45,392 nucleotides of DNA. It comes from JBGYPP01 sp041838515 (GTDB taxonomy: Bacteria > Bacillota > Clostridia > Lachnospirales > Lachnospiraceae). Under the pieces are notes generated by a model, which was given only the letters and a program-made list of their open reading frames with translations, made no database searches and was not told the origin of the DNA. Shown here one piece after another: positions 31,331 to 39,953 of this stretch. A program made the position numbers and the translations under genes. The DNA lies in the NCBI GenBank assembly GCA_041838515.1, contig JBGYPP010000013.1, positions 1 through 45,392 of the forward strand, written 5' to 3'. The first letter of the stretch is position 1. Each line of letters begins with the position of its first letter.

Positions 31331-32647
31331 CTATCCGAATATCCCGGCCGCAGCACGGCCGGCCACATACCCTGAACTCCACGCCCACTGGAGATTGTAT
31401 CCTCCGCAATCCCCATAGACATCTGCCAGCTCCCCGGCCACAAACAAGCCGGGATGCGCTATACTCTCCAAATCTGCGCCCAGGGCCTCCAGGGACACGC
31501 CTCCCTGGCTGACCTGGGCATAGTTCCAACCCCGGCTGCCGGTGATATCCAGGCGAAAGGCCCGCATGCGCGCATACACCGGCTCCGCCGCTTGGGCGCT
31601 GAAAGCCTGCCTCCGGTCTATGCCCTCCAGCAACACCTCCATCAGCGCCTGGGGCAGCAGGCCCCGGAAAGCCTCCTCCAGGCTTAGCCCCTGCGCCCAC
31701 TGACAGCGCCTATGCCTCCACCGGCGGAACTCCTCCCCATCCATATGGGGCCAAAAATCCAGTAAGATTGAGGGCCTCTTCCCCTCCTCCAGCAGTTTCA
31801 GCGCCAGGCCGCTGATCTGAAAAATCGCTATGCCGGACAGGCCGTAGTCCGTCAATTGCAATTCACCGGCAGATTGGCCCATCAGCCTATCCCCATCCAG
31901 CAGGAGGGCTCGGCCGGCTACCCGCACCCCTGCCCAGGCCTTACAGCAGGGCTGGGCCACCTCCAATGGCACCAAGGCCGGCAATGCCGGCTCCAGACTA
32001 AGGCCCAGGGAGGCCGCCAGACTATATCCATTTCCATCCGCTCCCAAAGCGGGCTGGGCCTTTCCTCCGGCGGCCAAAATCACCGCAGTATACGGCCCCC
32101 GGATGGAGTTCCCATACCCCTTGACAAGTACAGAACTTTTGTTCCTATCTCCCTGCTTTTTTCCTCCCTTGGACGGCCTGGACTTGACCTCCTGGAACCG
32201 GGCCTGCAAAACATAGGCCCCGCCCTCCTCCCTGCTGATTTCCTCTATCCATAATCCTAAATATATTTCCACGCCTGCCCGGCGCAGCTCTCTCTCCAAG
32301 AGATCTCTGACCTCTTTGGCCTGCTGGCAATAGGGATAGTACAGACGGCCATAGGCCTCCTCCTTACACAGCAGCTCCAACCCCAGTTCCCGCCAAAATT
32401 CCAGGGTGTTCTCCAGGCCAAAAGCCTCCAGCACCTGCCTTGCCCTGTGAATATGGGAACCGTGAAAATGCTCCAGCGCCAGATGGCCATTGGCCAGATT
32501 GCAGCGTCCATTGCCTGTGGCCAGAAGCTTCTTGCCCAGCTGGAAATTTTTTTCATATAGATGTACAGCCCTGCCGCAGCGGGCGGCTGTCAAAGCTGCC
32601 ATCATGCCGGCTGCTCCCCCGCCTATCACGGCTATATCCGCCGCCAT
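31331..32647 (-). CDS. HI0933/YhiN-family flavoprotein (BaiN-like)
   Basis: 438 residues. N-terminal FAD-binding motif IAVIGGGAAGMMAALTAA, then KKLLATGNGRCNLAN, ILAAGGKAQPALGADGNGY and C-terminal PGLFVAGELADVYGDCGGYNLQWAWSSG, all typical of the HI0933/BaiN family. A gut clostridial member (BaiN) was linked to bile acid 7-alpha-dehydroxylation, but most relatives are of unknown function and no bai gene is nearby, so that role should not be inferred. The ATG at 32647 has AAGGAGG ten bases upstream; a TTG at 32680 is a weaker option. It starts two bases after the flippase stop. Confidence 0.9.
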   Translation of the reverse strand: MAADIAVIGGGAAGMMAALTAARCGRAVHLYEKNFQLGKKLLATGNGRCNLANGHLALEHFHGSHIHRARQVLEAFGLENTLEFWRELGLELLCKEEAYGRLYYPYCQQAKEVRDLLERELRRAGVEIYLGLWIEEISREEGGAYVLQARFQEVKSRPSKGGKKQGDRNKSSVLVKGYGNSIRGPYTAVILAAGGKAQPALGADGNGYSLAASLGLSLEPALPALVPLEVAQPCCKAWAGVRVAGRALLLDGDRLMGQSAGELQLTDYGLSGIAIFQISGLALKLLEEGKRPSILLDFWPHMDGEEFRRWRHRRCQWAQGLSLEEAFRGLLPQALMEVLLEGIDRRQAFSAQAAEPVYARMRAFRLDITGSRGWNYAQVSQGGVSLEALGADLESIAHPGLFVAGELADVYGDCGGYNLQWAWSSGYVAGRAAAGIFG

Positions 32648-32648
32648 A

Positions 32649-34193
32649 TCAGGAAGTCCTCCTTCCGAAAAAGAGTCCAAGATCCCGGCTGCGAAGATTT
32701 CCCGCGCCGAGAAGCAGGCCGTAATAAATCAGCAGACCCAGGGCCAGCAGCACAACGGCCAGCGTCCCCATGGGCAGGTGGGGCCCCAGCCATTTTTGCA
32801 ACAGCCACCAGGGAAGGCAGACCAGCCCGGCGGCAAAAACGGGTATGGCCAGCTGTACAGGCAGGCCGCTGCCTGCTCCTAGCTGTCTGAGCGCTGCAAA
32901 CAAGAGTATGGGCAGCTCCAAAACCAGCGCCGCCGCCAGAGCCAGCGCTATGGCCTCTCCCCCATTGTCCAATCCGGGCCGCAGACTGCCAAAGCCCAGC
33001 CAAAACAGCAGCGGGAGCAGCACATATGCGGCAGCGGAGATCTGCCGCAGCGCACCCGCCTCCAAAGCCCGGGTCAGAATATATACCCATGGCGCCAGGC
33101 ACAGGATACAGGCGCCATAAGCAATTTGCTTCTGCCCCACCTCCACATAGCCCTCCAGCAGGGCGCCTGCCAAAGTAGGCGCCAACAGCCAGCCGGCCGC
33201 TGCCAGCGGCAAGAGCAGGCTAAAGGAGAGATGCAGCAGGCGCTCCAGCAGCAGGCCCGCCTTGGACATTTTCCTCTGCCGCATACGCTGGGCCAGGCCT
33301 CCCAGGGGACGGGCAAACATGGCATAAGATATGCCAATCCACAATATCCACAGGGGCAAAACCACGCTGCCCCATATGCCCAAGGCCACAGCCCCTTGAT
33401 CCACATCCCCGGCAGCCCTTTGGGAGAGAGCCAGAGCCAGACATCCCACCAGCAAAACCGACAGCTTCTTGCCCTTGCCGGCCCATCCCAGACCCAGGCA
33501 TGGAACCAAGCCCAGCCGGCTCTGTCCTACCCCAGATCTCTTGCGCATCAGGCACCAGATACCCATGCCGAGGGCCAGAAACAGCTCTGCGGCGGCCAGC
33601 GCCAGCGTCAGCGCCACAGCTCCATACATATAGGCGGCCTGAGGCCTTTGCAGCAGCATGCCCACCTTTGCTCCATAGGCCTTTAGCGGCCCCATCAGCA
33701 GTACAGCCGTCAGACCAAAGAAAAGTGGCCGCCCCAGGCCATAGATCAACATTCCGGCCGGCGCGCCCGATGCCGTCAGACCGGCCGCAAATACACTGTT
33801 TAGGGCCTTGACGACTAGAGCTGCCGCCAATATGCGCATGGGCAAAAAGGCATAAGGCAGGAGAAATGCCTTCTCCGCCAGCCAGGGGGCGGCGGCAAAC
33901 AGGCCTGCGCCCAGCGCCAGCGCCAAAAATGCCTGGCCGGCCAGCAGGGCGGGAGAAAAGAGCCCGGCCCCTCCCCTCCCTGCCTGAGGACTTTGCGCCT
34001 CTAAGGACATGGCCCTGGCCAGTGCCGCTGCCGCCCCCACATCAAAGAATATGGACAAAATCCCAAAGGGCAGGGCAGCGGCCAGCGCATACGCCAGCAT
34101 CAAGGAACCGCCCCACTTGCCCACAGCCAGCAATATCAGGGCAAAAATTGCCCATGCCAGCCCCTGTATCCTTTTAACATCCCAATCCCGCAT
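32649..34193 (-). CDS. Multi-spanning membrane protein, probable MOP-family flippase
   Basis: 514 residues, extremely hydrophobic (Leu/Ala/Gly-rich), about 12-14 membrane helices. The general pattern of helices and the segments AKVGMLLQRPQAAYMYGAVAL and PILLFAALRQLG suggest the MOP (MurJ/Wzx/SpoVB) superfamily, but conservation is weak. The starting Met is set at 34193 with AGGGG five bases upstream; an extension to 34295 would overlap ybeY. It sits between ybeY and a flavoprotein gene with almost no gaps. Its substrate is unknown. Alternative: another polytopic transporter with a similar helix count. Confidence 0.6.
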   Translation of the reverse strand: MRDWDVKRIQGLAWAIFALILLAVGKWGGSLMLAYALAAALPFGILSIFFDVGAAAALARAMSLEAQSPQAGRGGAGLFSPALLAGQAFLALALGAGLFAAAPWLAEKAFLLPYAFLPMRILAAALVVKALNSVFAAGLTASGAPAGMLIYGLGRPLFFGLTAVLLMGPLKAYGAKVGMLLQRPQAAYMYGAVALTLALAAAELFLALGMGIWCLMRKRSGVGQSRLGLVPCLGLGWAGKGKKLSVLLVGCLALALSQRAAGDVDQGAVALGIWGSVVLPLWILWIGISYAMFARPLGGLAQRMRQRKMSKAGLLLERLLHLSFSLLLPLAAAGWLLAPTLAGALLEGYVEVGQKQIAYGACILCLAPWVYILTRALEAGALRQISAAAYVLLPLLFWLGFGSLRPGLDNGGEAIALALAAALVLELPILLFAALRQLGAGSGLPVQLAIPVFAAGLVCLPWWLLQKWLGPHLPMGTLAVVLLALGLLIYYGLLLGAGNLRSRDLGLFFGRRTS

Positions 34194-34201
34194 ACCATCC
34201 C

Positions 34202-34702
34202 CTAACCTCTGACTATGCCCAAAGAGGACAGCAGGGCTTCCTGCTTCTGCTCCATACAGGCGGCCTCTTCCTCTTCCATATGGTCGTATCCGCACAGGTG
34301 GTAGAGGCTGTGCGCCACCAAAAAGGCAAACTCCCTCTCCAGGCTGTGGCCATATTCCTCAGCCTGGCTCTCCACCCTGGAAATATTAAGCGCTATATCC
34401 CCCAAAACCACCTCGCCGGTGTCCGGATCCTCGCAGGCCCAGGGCTGGGCCAAGGCAGAGGCAAAATCTCCGGGCCGGTCAAAATCCAAATTCGGAAAAG
34501 ACAGAACATCTGTTTCTTTGTCTATGCCCCTATACTCCTTATTATACCCCCGTATGCCCGGACCGTCCAGAAAAAGCACATGGAGCTGCCAGGCCTTAGG
34601 GCCCTGCTCTGCCTCCATACAAGCGGCAGCCAGCCGCTCCACCAAGGCCTGGGCATCAAAGGGAAAACTCGCCCGAACCTCATTCTCTATATAAACAGCC
34701 AT
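34202..34702 (-). CDS. ybeY: Endoribonuclease YbeY
   Basis: 166 residues. Single-strand endoribonuclease acting in 16S rRNA 3'-end maturation and ribosome quality control. Metal-binding motif HSLYHLCGYDH (H131, H135, H141) is the family H-x3-H-x5-H; the usual Gly after the first His is Ser here. GYNKEYRGIDKETDVLSFP and VVLGDIALN are also conserved. The ATG at 34702 is preferred over 34738 because GGGGG stands six bases before it and it fits the family N-terminus. It lies 16 bases after rlmH, another ribosome maturation gene. Confidence 0.94.
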   Translation of the reverse strand: MAVYIENEVRASFPFDAQALVERLAAACMEAEQGPKAWQLHVLFLDGPGIRGYNKEYRGIDKETDVLSFPNLDFDRPGDFASALAQPWACEDPDTGEVVLGDIALNISRVESQAEEYGHSLEREFAFLVAHSLYHLCGYDHMEEEEAACMEQKQEALLSSLGIVRG

Positions 34703-34718
34703 AGCGCACCCCCAAAAG

Positions 34719-35195
34719 TCACTTGTGATAAGGCTCATTCCTGGAAATCTTAAAAGCCCTGTATATCTGCTCCAGCAAGATCAGGCGCATCAGCCCATGG
34801 GGAAAGGTCATCTCCGAAAAGCATATGCGCCCCCTGGACTGCCGCTTGACCTCCTGCCACAGGCCCAGGGAGCCGCCTATCGCAAAGGCCATGCGCCCCC
34901 CCTCCATGGCCTGGCTCTCCACCAGGCGGCTAAAGGCCGGGGAATCCATGGTCCTGCCCTCCAGGTCCAAGGCATACAGCGGCATGCGCTCCGGCAGCCT
35001 CTCCAATAGCCGCCTGCCCTCCCTCTCCAATATCTGCGCCTGCTGCATGGCCGAGGCTCCCTCAGGTATCCTCTCGTCAGCCACCTCCCATATGTCCAGG
35101 CGGCAGTAAGCGCCCAGCCGCTTTTGGAACTCTTCTATGGCCTGGCGGTAGTACGACTCCCGTATCTTGCCCACGCACAATATGCCTATATGCAA
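34719..35195 (-). CDS. rlmH: 23S rRNA (pseudouridine1915-N3)-methyltransferase RlmH
   Basis: 158 residues, the normal size. SPOUT-class methyltransferase acting on assembled 70S ribosomes. The SAM-binding knot carries FAIGGSLGL and the C-terminus has FPHGLMRLILLEQIYRAFKI and the terminal PYHK. The start is a TTG at 35195, four bases after GAGGAGG; no ATG lies nearby. The ribosome-binding site begins right at the T-tract of a terminator, so expression of this and the following genes may depend on read-through from the Nfn genes. Confidence 0.95.
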   Translation of the reverse strand: MHIGILCVGKIRESYYRQAIEEFQKRLGAYCRLDIWEVADERIPEGASAMQQAQILEREGRRLLERLPERMPLYALDLEGRTMDSPAFSRLVESQAMEGGRMAFAIGGSLGLWQEVKRQSRGRICFSEMTFPHGLMRLILLEQIYRAFKISRNEPYHK

Positions 35196-35208
35196 AATTC
35201 CTCCTCAT

Positions 35209-35250
35209 AAAAAACGGGCGGCGCCTTGCGCCTTTGCGCTCCGCGCCACC
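35209..35250 (-). terminator. Terminator between the Nfn genes and rlmH
   Basis: Minus-strand stem GGTGGCGC/GCGCCGCC (one G-T pair) with a second inner GCGC/GCGC helix, followed by CG and TTTTTT. It directly abuts the rlmH ribosome-binding site, leaving no space for a promoter between them. Confidence 0.8.
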
Positions 35251-35264
35251 CCTATGCTTCTGAC

Positions 35265-36650
35265 TTATTCGCCTCCCAGGTAGGCGTGTATGCCCTGGGC
35301 TGCCGCCTTACCGGCTCCCATGGCCAAAATCACCGTCGCCGCCCCTGTTACTGCATCGCCTCCGGCGAATACGCCGGGCTTGGAAGTGGCGCCTGTGGCC
35401 TCATCGGCCACGATACACTGCCACTTATTGATGTCCAGCCCCTTGGTGGTGGAACTGATCAATGGATTGGGTGAGGTTCCCAGGGACATGATCACCGTAT
35501 CCAGCTCCATCACAAACTCGGAACCGGCCACCTCCACCGGCCGGCGGCGGCCGCTGGCATCCGGCTCACCCAACTCCATACGTATGCAGCGCATGCCGGT
35601 TACCCAGCCCTTCTCATCCGCCAAAATCTCCAGAGGATTGGTCAAAAGGTCGAAAATAATGCCTTCCTCCTTGGCGTGATGCACCTCCTCCACCCTGGCA
35701 GGCAGTTCCGCCTCGGAACGTCTATAGACGATATGCACCTCCGCTCCCAGCCGCAGGGCCGTCCTGGCGGCATCCATGGCCACGTTGCCGCCGCCCACCA
35801 CAGCCACCTTGCGGCCCAGCATAATGGGCGTGTTGGAATTATTCTCAAAGGCTTTCATCAGATTGCTGCGGGTCAGATATTCATTGGCGGAGAATACGCC
35901 GTTGGAATTTTCTCCCGGTATGCCCATAAATTTGGGCAGCCCGGCGCCGGAGCCTATAAATACGGCATCAAAGCCCTCATCCTCCATCAGCTGGTCTATG
36001 GTGACAGATTTGCCCACCACCACATTGGTTTCTATCTCCACGCCCAGGCTACGCACATTCTCTATCTCGGCAGCAACCACGCTGTCCTTGGGAAGACGGA
36101 ACTCCGGTATGCCATAGACCAAAACGCCGCCCGGCTCGTGCAGGGCCTCAAATATGGTCACATCATATCCCATCTTGGCCAAATCCCCCGCACAGGTCAG
36201 TCCGGCAGGGCCGGCGCCGATTACGGCCACCTTCTTGCCCAGCTTCTTCTCCGCGCCCTGGGGCTTCACCCCGGCTTCCCGGGCGTAATCCGCCGCAAAG
36301 CGCTCCAATTTGCCTATGGCCACAGGCTCGCCCTTTATCCCCCGGATGCAAACACCCTCACACTGGGTTTCCTGAGGACAGACTCGGCCACAGACCGCAG
36401 GCAGCGCGCTGGACTGGCTGATAATCTGATATGCCTGCTCTACATTGCCGGCGATAATCTCCTGTATAAAGGCAGGTATGTTGATGGCCACGGGACAGCC
36501 CTTGATGCAGCGGGCATTCTTACAATTGAGGCAGCGCTTGGCCTCCTCTATGGCCTCCTCCAGATTGTATCCGTAACAAACCTCTTCAAAATTCTTTGCG
36601 CGGACAGCGGGATCCTGCTCCCGCACCGGCACCTTTTTCAACACATCCAT
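35265..36650 (-). CDS. gltA: NADPH-dependent glutamate synthase small-subunit family (NfnB-like)
   Basis: 461 residues. Iron-sulfur flavoprotein with two N-terminal [4Fe-4S] cysteine groups (CLNCKNARCIKGCP and CGRVCPQETQCEGVC), then two Rossmann folds: FAD (VAVIGAGPAGLTCAGDLA) and NADPH (VAVVGGGNVAMDAARTALRLG, HIVYRRSEAELPAR), closing with the FAD-contacting PGVFAGGDAVTGAATVI. Next to an NfnA-type partner, it most likely forms the electron-bifurcating NADH-dependent ferredoxin:NADP+ oxidoreductase rather than a glutamate synthase. A glutamate synthase-type barrel protein does exist at 20-22 kb. The ATG at 36650 has AAGGAG at the rather long distance of about 14 bases. Confidence 0.9.
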   Translation of the reverse strand: MDVLKKVPVREQDPAVRAKNFEEVCYGYNLEEAIEEAKRCLNCKNARCIKGCPVAINIPAFIQEIIAGNVEQAYQIISQSSALPAVCGRVCPQETQCEGVCIRGIKGEPVAIGKLERFAADYAREAGVKPQGAEKKLGKKVAVIGAGPAGLTCAGDLAKMGYDVTIFEALHEPGGVLVYGIPEFRLPKDSVVAAEIENVRSLGVEIETNVVVGKSVTIDQLMEDEGFDAVFIGSGAGLPKFMGIPGENSNGVFSANEYLTRSNLMKAFENNSNTPIMLGRKVAVVGGGNVAMDAARTALRLGAEVHIVYRRSEAELPARVEEVHHAKEEGIIFDLLTNPLEILADEKGWVTGMRCIRMELGEPDASGRRRPVEVAGSEFVMELDTVIMSLGTSPNPLISSTTKGLDINKWQCIVADEATGATSKPGVFAGGDAVTGAATVILAMGAGKAAAQGIHAYLGGE

Positions 36651-36689
36651 GTTATCGAACCCGGCTCCTTTCTCCGATATGATAAAATA

Positions 36690-37565
36690 CTAACAATTCC
36701 CGCAGCCGCCGTGGTGGGTGTTGCCCTCCTGCTCCCGCAAAAACGCCCTGCCCTCCGCCGTCTTGTACATGGTCTGCCGCCGCATGGCCTCGTCAAAATT
36801 CACCAGATGTCCATCAAATTCAGGCCCGTCCACACAGGCAAATTTTACCTTGTTGTCCACGGTCACCCGGCAGGCGCCGCACATGCCCGTGCCGTCCACC
36901 ATGATGGGGTTGAGGCTGACCACGGTGGGCAGACCCAGCTCCTTGGTGAGCAGACAGACGAATTTCATCATAATCATAGGCCCTATGGCCACACAGAGGT
37001 CATATTTTGCGCCCTCGGCATACAGATCCTTGATCACCTGGGTCACCATGCCCGAGCGGCCGTAGGATCCGTCATCCGTGGTAATGTAAAGATTGCCGGC
37101 CACAGCCCGCATCTCCTCTTCCAAAATCAGCATATCCTTGGTCTTGCTGCCCACGATGACATCTGCCTCTATGCCCCGCTCCCGCAGCCACTTTACCTGG
37201 GGATAGACAGGCGCCGTTCCCACTCCGCCGGCCACAAAGAGGATTTTCTTCTTTTTCAGGCTCTCAAGATCCTCATGTATCAGTTCAGAGGCGCAGCCCA
37301 GAGGGCCTACGAAATCATGAAGGGCATCCCCCTCCTTCAAAGCGGCCATCTTCTTGGTGCCGGAGCCTATGGCAGAGAATACTATAGTCACCGTGCCGGC
37401 CTCCCTGTCATAATCACAGATAGTCAAGGGTATGCGCTCCCCTTTCTCATCCACCCTGGCGATAATAAACTGACCGGGCTGGCCGTACTTGGCCACCCTA
37501 GGCGCCTCGATGTCCATCAAATAGATGTTGTCCGTAAGCTGCCTCGCCTTAACAATGCTGTACAT
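36690..37565 (-). CDS. Ferredoxin-NADP+ reductase subunit alpha (NfnA-like, PyrK-type)
   Basis: 291 residues. FAD-binding ferredoxin-reductase-type N-terminal half (GQFIIARVDEKGERIPLTI, FSAIGSGTKKM), an NAD-binding half (LFVAGGVGTAPVYPQVKWL) and a C-terminal [2Fe-2S] cysteine cluster (GTGMCGACRV ... FACVDGPEFDG). This is the dihydroorotate dehydrogenase electron-transfer subunit family, which includes the small subunit of NfnAB. It lies 39 bases ahead of the NfnB-like gene. No pyrD is adjacent, which favours Nfn over pyrimidine synthesis. The ATG at 37565 follows AAAGGATGG; the frame continues upstream to 37637 through a GC-rich hairpin but without homology. Confidence 0.9.
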   Translation of the reverse strand: MYSIVKARQLTDNIYLMDIEAPRVAKYGQPGQFIIARVDEKGERIPLTICDYDREAGTVTIVFSAIGSGTKKMAALKEGDALHDFVGPLGCASELIHEDLESLKKKKILFVAGGVGTAPVYPQVKWLRERGIEADVIVGSKTKDMLILEEEMRAVAGNLYITTDDGSYGRSGMVTQVIKDLYAEGAKYDLCVAIGPMIMMKFVCLLTKELGLPTVVSLNPIMVDGTGMCGACRVTVDNKVKFACVDGPEFDGHLVNFDEAMRRQTMYKTAEGRAFLREQEGNTHHGGCGNC

Positions 37566-37685
37566 AACCACCCATCCTTTCTCTTGCAACCGCCGCCCCG
37601 GGCTATGCCCGGCGGCTCTCCTTCTGTATGCCGGCACAGCCCTCCCCCCGGCGGAGCGGGCCTGCGCTTATTGCCCGCCTGCCAT

Positions 37686-39056
37686 TTAGGGAAGAGGCTG
37701 ACCAGGCGTATACCGGCCGTCCGCCCCCTGGGTCAGGGCATAGCATATGCCCTCCCCGTCCGATACACCATAAATGCCGCCTGTGGCCGTTCTCTGGCCA
37801 TCCTGCGCCATCTGTTCCTGAAACACCCAAAAATTCTGCCCCTGCACCTCTGCCAGATGCAGGAAAACATAAACCAGGCGGCGATCATCCTGGGCGTCAA
37901 AATGCCCCTCCCGGTCATAAATCCGGCCCGAGGCCATCATACTTTCTACCATCATACCCGCCGCCGTGTCAGAGGTCAAGTCCGTATCCGGCTCCAATAC
38001 ATATTTCACCGTCAGGTCCCGGGCCGGCTCCCCATCCGGCCCGATGAGGACGGCGCTGAGGAAACTGCCCCCCAGAGGCATGGGAAAAGGCTGTCCATAG
38101 ACCGGGGATTCCAGACCGGGCTGGCTGCCGTCCAGAGTGTAATGTATCTCCCCTGGCCCGCCCTCCAGCACAATCCACTGGGGCTGGGCATACATGCCCT
38201 CCTCTGGCAGGGCCGACAAAAAAAACTCCTCCTGGGCTTCCAAAGTCAGCTCCGCCTGCAACAGAGGCCCCTCCACGCCCCCCTGGCTCTTGGCCAGGGC
38301 GTGCAGCCGGTAAACCCCTGGCTCCAACAGTATGGGCGCCTCGTACAGAGATCCGGACACCAGAGGATCTGTGCCATCCAAGGTATACAATATCTGTGCT
38401 CCCATTGCCGCATGGAGTATCAGCGTCTGGGATCCCTGATATATACCCTCGGGCATATTGGATTCCACCACCGAGGGCTTATAAGCCGCATAAGCCTCAT
38501 GGAGTGAGTCCAGGTCATATTTCTCCAGCAAATCCGCCACCGACCGGGCCTGACCCTCCTGCGCGTAGAGGGAGGCCAGCATCAACAGGGCCAGCTCCAA
38601 ATGAGCAGCCTGGCCGTCCTGGGCCAGATACGCCTCCAGCCGGGTGCGGGCGGTCTTTGTATCCCCTAGCGCCTGGGCAGCCTGGGCCCAGCCCCACAGC
38701 GCCTCCCTATCCCCGGAGGCCCACTCCCTCTCAAAGGCAGCCGCCGCCTGGGCAAATTCCCCCTCTGTCAAATACTGCTGCCCGCTGCCCAGGGCCTGGG
38801 GCCTAAGACCCAAACCCCACCAGAGCGCAAACAGGCTGATGGCTGCCATCAACCCGAGGAGGATGGCCAGAGCGGCCATCCAGGGCAGACTCTCACGCCC
38901 CTTCTCCTCCCCCGGCTCCACCTCCTTGGGAGGCTCCGGAGATAGTTCCCCCTCCAGCAAGGGGTCAAACTCCGGCACTATATGGGCCTCAGACCCGCAG
39001 TTCTCACACAGCCATTTTCCCTCACCCAGCGCATATCCGCAATTGGGGCAATTCAT
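37686..39056 (-). CDS. Zinc-ribbon membrane protein with TPR and two chitobiase/Fn3-like repeats
   Basis: 456 residues of unknown function. Domains in order: zinc ribbon CPNCGYALGEGKWLCENCG (3-21), an acidic Pro/Glu linker, one membrane helix (about 59-81), TPR-like helices (about 90-190, FAQAAAAFEREWASGDREALWG), then two copies of a beta-sandwich motif with QILYTLDGTDPLVSGSLYEAP and EIHYTLDGSQPGLESPVYGQP (shown in part), typical of CHB_HEX_C-type domains, and a C-terminal domain of about 110 residues. The topology suggests a cytoplasmic zinc ribbon and an extracellular sensor or adhesion part. The start overlaps the folD stop as ATGA, so it is coupled to folate enzymes with no obvious link. 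Fused zinc-ribbon membrane proteins of this sort are common in Clostridia. Confidence 0.75.
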   Translation of the reverse strand: MNCPNCGYALGEGKWLCENCGSEAHIVPEFDPLLEGELSPEPPKEVEPGEEKGRESLPWMAALAILLGLMAAISLFALWWGLGLRPQALGSGQQYLTEGEFAQAAAAFEREWASGDREALWGWAQAAQALGDTKTARTRLEAYLAQDGQAAHLELALLMLASLYAQEGQARSVADLLEKYDLDSLHEAYAAYKPSVVESNMPEGIYQGSQTLILHAAMGAQILYTLDGTDPLVSGSLYEAPILLEPGVYRLHALAKSQGGVEGPLLQAELTLEAQEEFFLSALPEEGMYAQPQWIVLEGGPGEIHYTLDGSQPGLESPVYGQPFPMPLGGSFLSAVLIGPDGEPARDLTVKYVLEPDTDLTSDTAAGMMVESMMASGRIYDREGHFDAQDDRRLVYVFLHLAEVQGQNFWVFQEQMAQDGQRTATGGIYGVSDGEGICYALTQGADGRYTPGQPLP

Positions 39057-39937
39057 AGGGAGCTTCCCTTCGCCTTATTTCCGGCCTGGCGCCTGGCTGC
39101 CCGCACACAGTTTCGCAGGAGCATGGCTATGGTCATGGGACCAACACCTCCGGGCACCGGACTGATCCACTGCGCTTTCCCCTCCACGGCCTGGGTGTCC
39201 ACATCCCCGCAGAGGGAGCCGTCTGGCAGCCTGTGTATGCCCACATCCAAAACCGTGGCCCCCGGCTGTATATGCTCTGCGCCCAGCAGCCTGGGAACGC
39301 CGGCGGCGGCTACAACCACTTCCCCTTGGCGGGTGATGGAGGCCAGGTCCCTAGTCCGGCTGTGGCATATGCTCACCGTGGCATGGGCGGCCAGAAGAAG
39401 GGCGGCCATGGGCTTGCCCACGATATTGCTCCTCCCCACCACCACGCAGTGCCGGCCGGCCACATCCACGCCGGCATCCTCCAACATGGCCATCATACCA
39501 GCCGGCGTACAGGGCAGCAGCGCGTCCTCACCGGCCAGACCGGACCAGAGAGCGCCTACATTGACCGGATGAAAGCCGTCCACATCCTTGGCCGGATCTA
39601 TGGCCAGAATCACCCTCTGGGCATCCAAACCGGCCGGCAGCGGCAGCTGCACCAAGATGCCATGAACAGCATCATCCCTATTCAGCGCCTCTATCCTTTC
39701 CAGCAGGGCATCCATAGAGGTATCCGCCGGCAGCCTGTGGATCTGTGAGCGAATACCTGCCTTTTGGCAGGCCTTTTCCTTATTGCCCACATAGACGGTG
39801 GAGGCCGGATCCTCCCCCACCTGTATCACAGCCAGAGAGGGGAATATGCCCTCTCTGCCCAAGTCTTCTACCTCCTTGGCCAGCGACTGGGTACACCTGG
39901 CGGCCAGCGCCTTGCCGTCCAAACGATTTCCGCTCAT
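39053..39937 (-). CDS. folD: Methylene-THF dehydrogenase / methenyl-THF cyclohydrolase
   Basis: 294 residues, normal length. Interconverts 5,10-methylene-, methenyl- and 10-formyl-THF with NADP. Motifs: PSLAVIQVGEDPASTVYVGNK (in part) with the catalytic lysine in YVGNKEKAC, GILVQLPLP, KDVDGFHPVNVG, the Rossmann VVVGRSNIVGKP and the terminal PVPGGVGPMTIAMLL. The ATG at 39937 follows GGGAGGTGG; the frame extends to 39991 but without homology. It is next to fhs, which makes its 10-formyl-THF substrate. Confidence 0.97.
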   Translation of the reverse strand: MSGNRLDGKALAARCTQSLAKEVEDLGREGIFPSLAVIQVGEDPASTVYVGNKEKACQKAGIRSQIHRLPADTSMDALLERIEALNRDDAVHGILVQLPLPAGLDAQRVILAIDPAKDVDGFHPVNVGALWSGLAGEDALLPCTPAGMMAMLEDAGVDVAGRHCVVVGRSNIVGKPMAALLLAAHATVSICHSRTRDLASITRQGEVVVAAAGVPRLLGAEHIQPGATVLDVGIHRLPDGSLCGDVDTQAVEGKAQWISPVPGGVGPMTIAMLLRNCVRAARRQAGNKAKGSSL

Positions 39938-39953
39938 ATGCCACCTCCCTGAC

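Noticed and set aside
31323..31700. N-terminal extension of the COG2509 flavoprotein
   Set aside because: It would overlap the neighbouring flavoprotein gene by about 370 bases and reads as Gly/Pro/Arg-rich shadow sequence.
31331..32647. Bile-acid (bai) pathway gene
   Set aside because: The HI0933/BaiN family is broad, and no other bai gene or steroid enzyme is in the window.
35676..38507. 943-codon open frame on the plus strand, antisense to the Nfn pair and the zinc-ribbon gene
   Set aside because: It runs opposite three well-supported genes and across their gaps. Its His/Gly/Leu-rich sequence is typical of antisense frames in GC-rich genes with few TTA/CTA/TCA codons, and no domain is visible.
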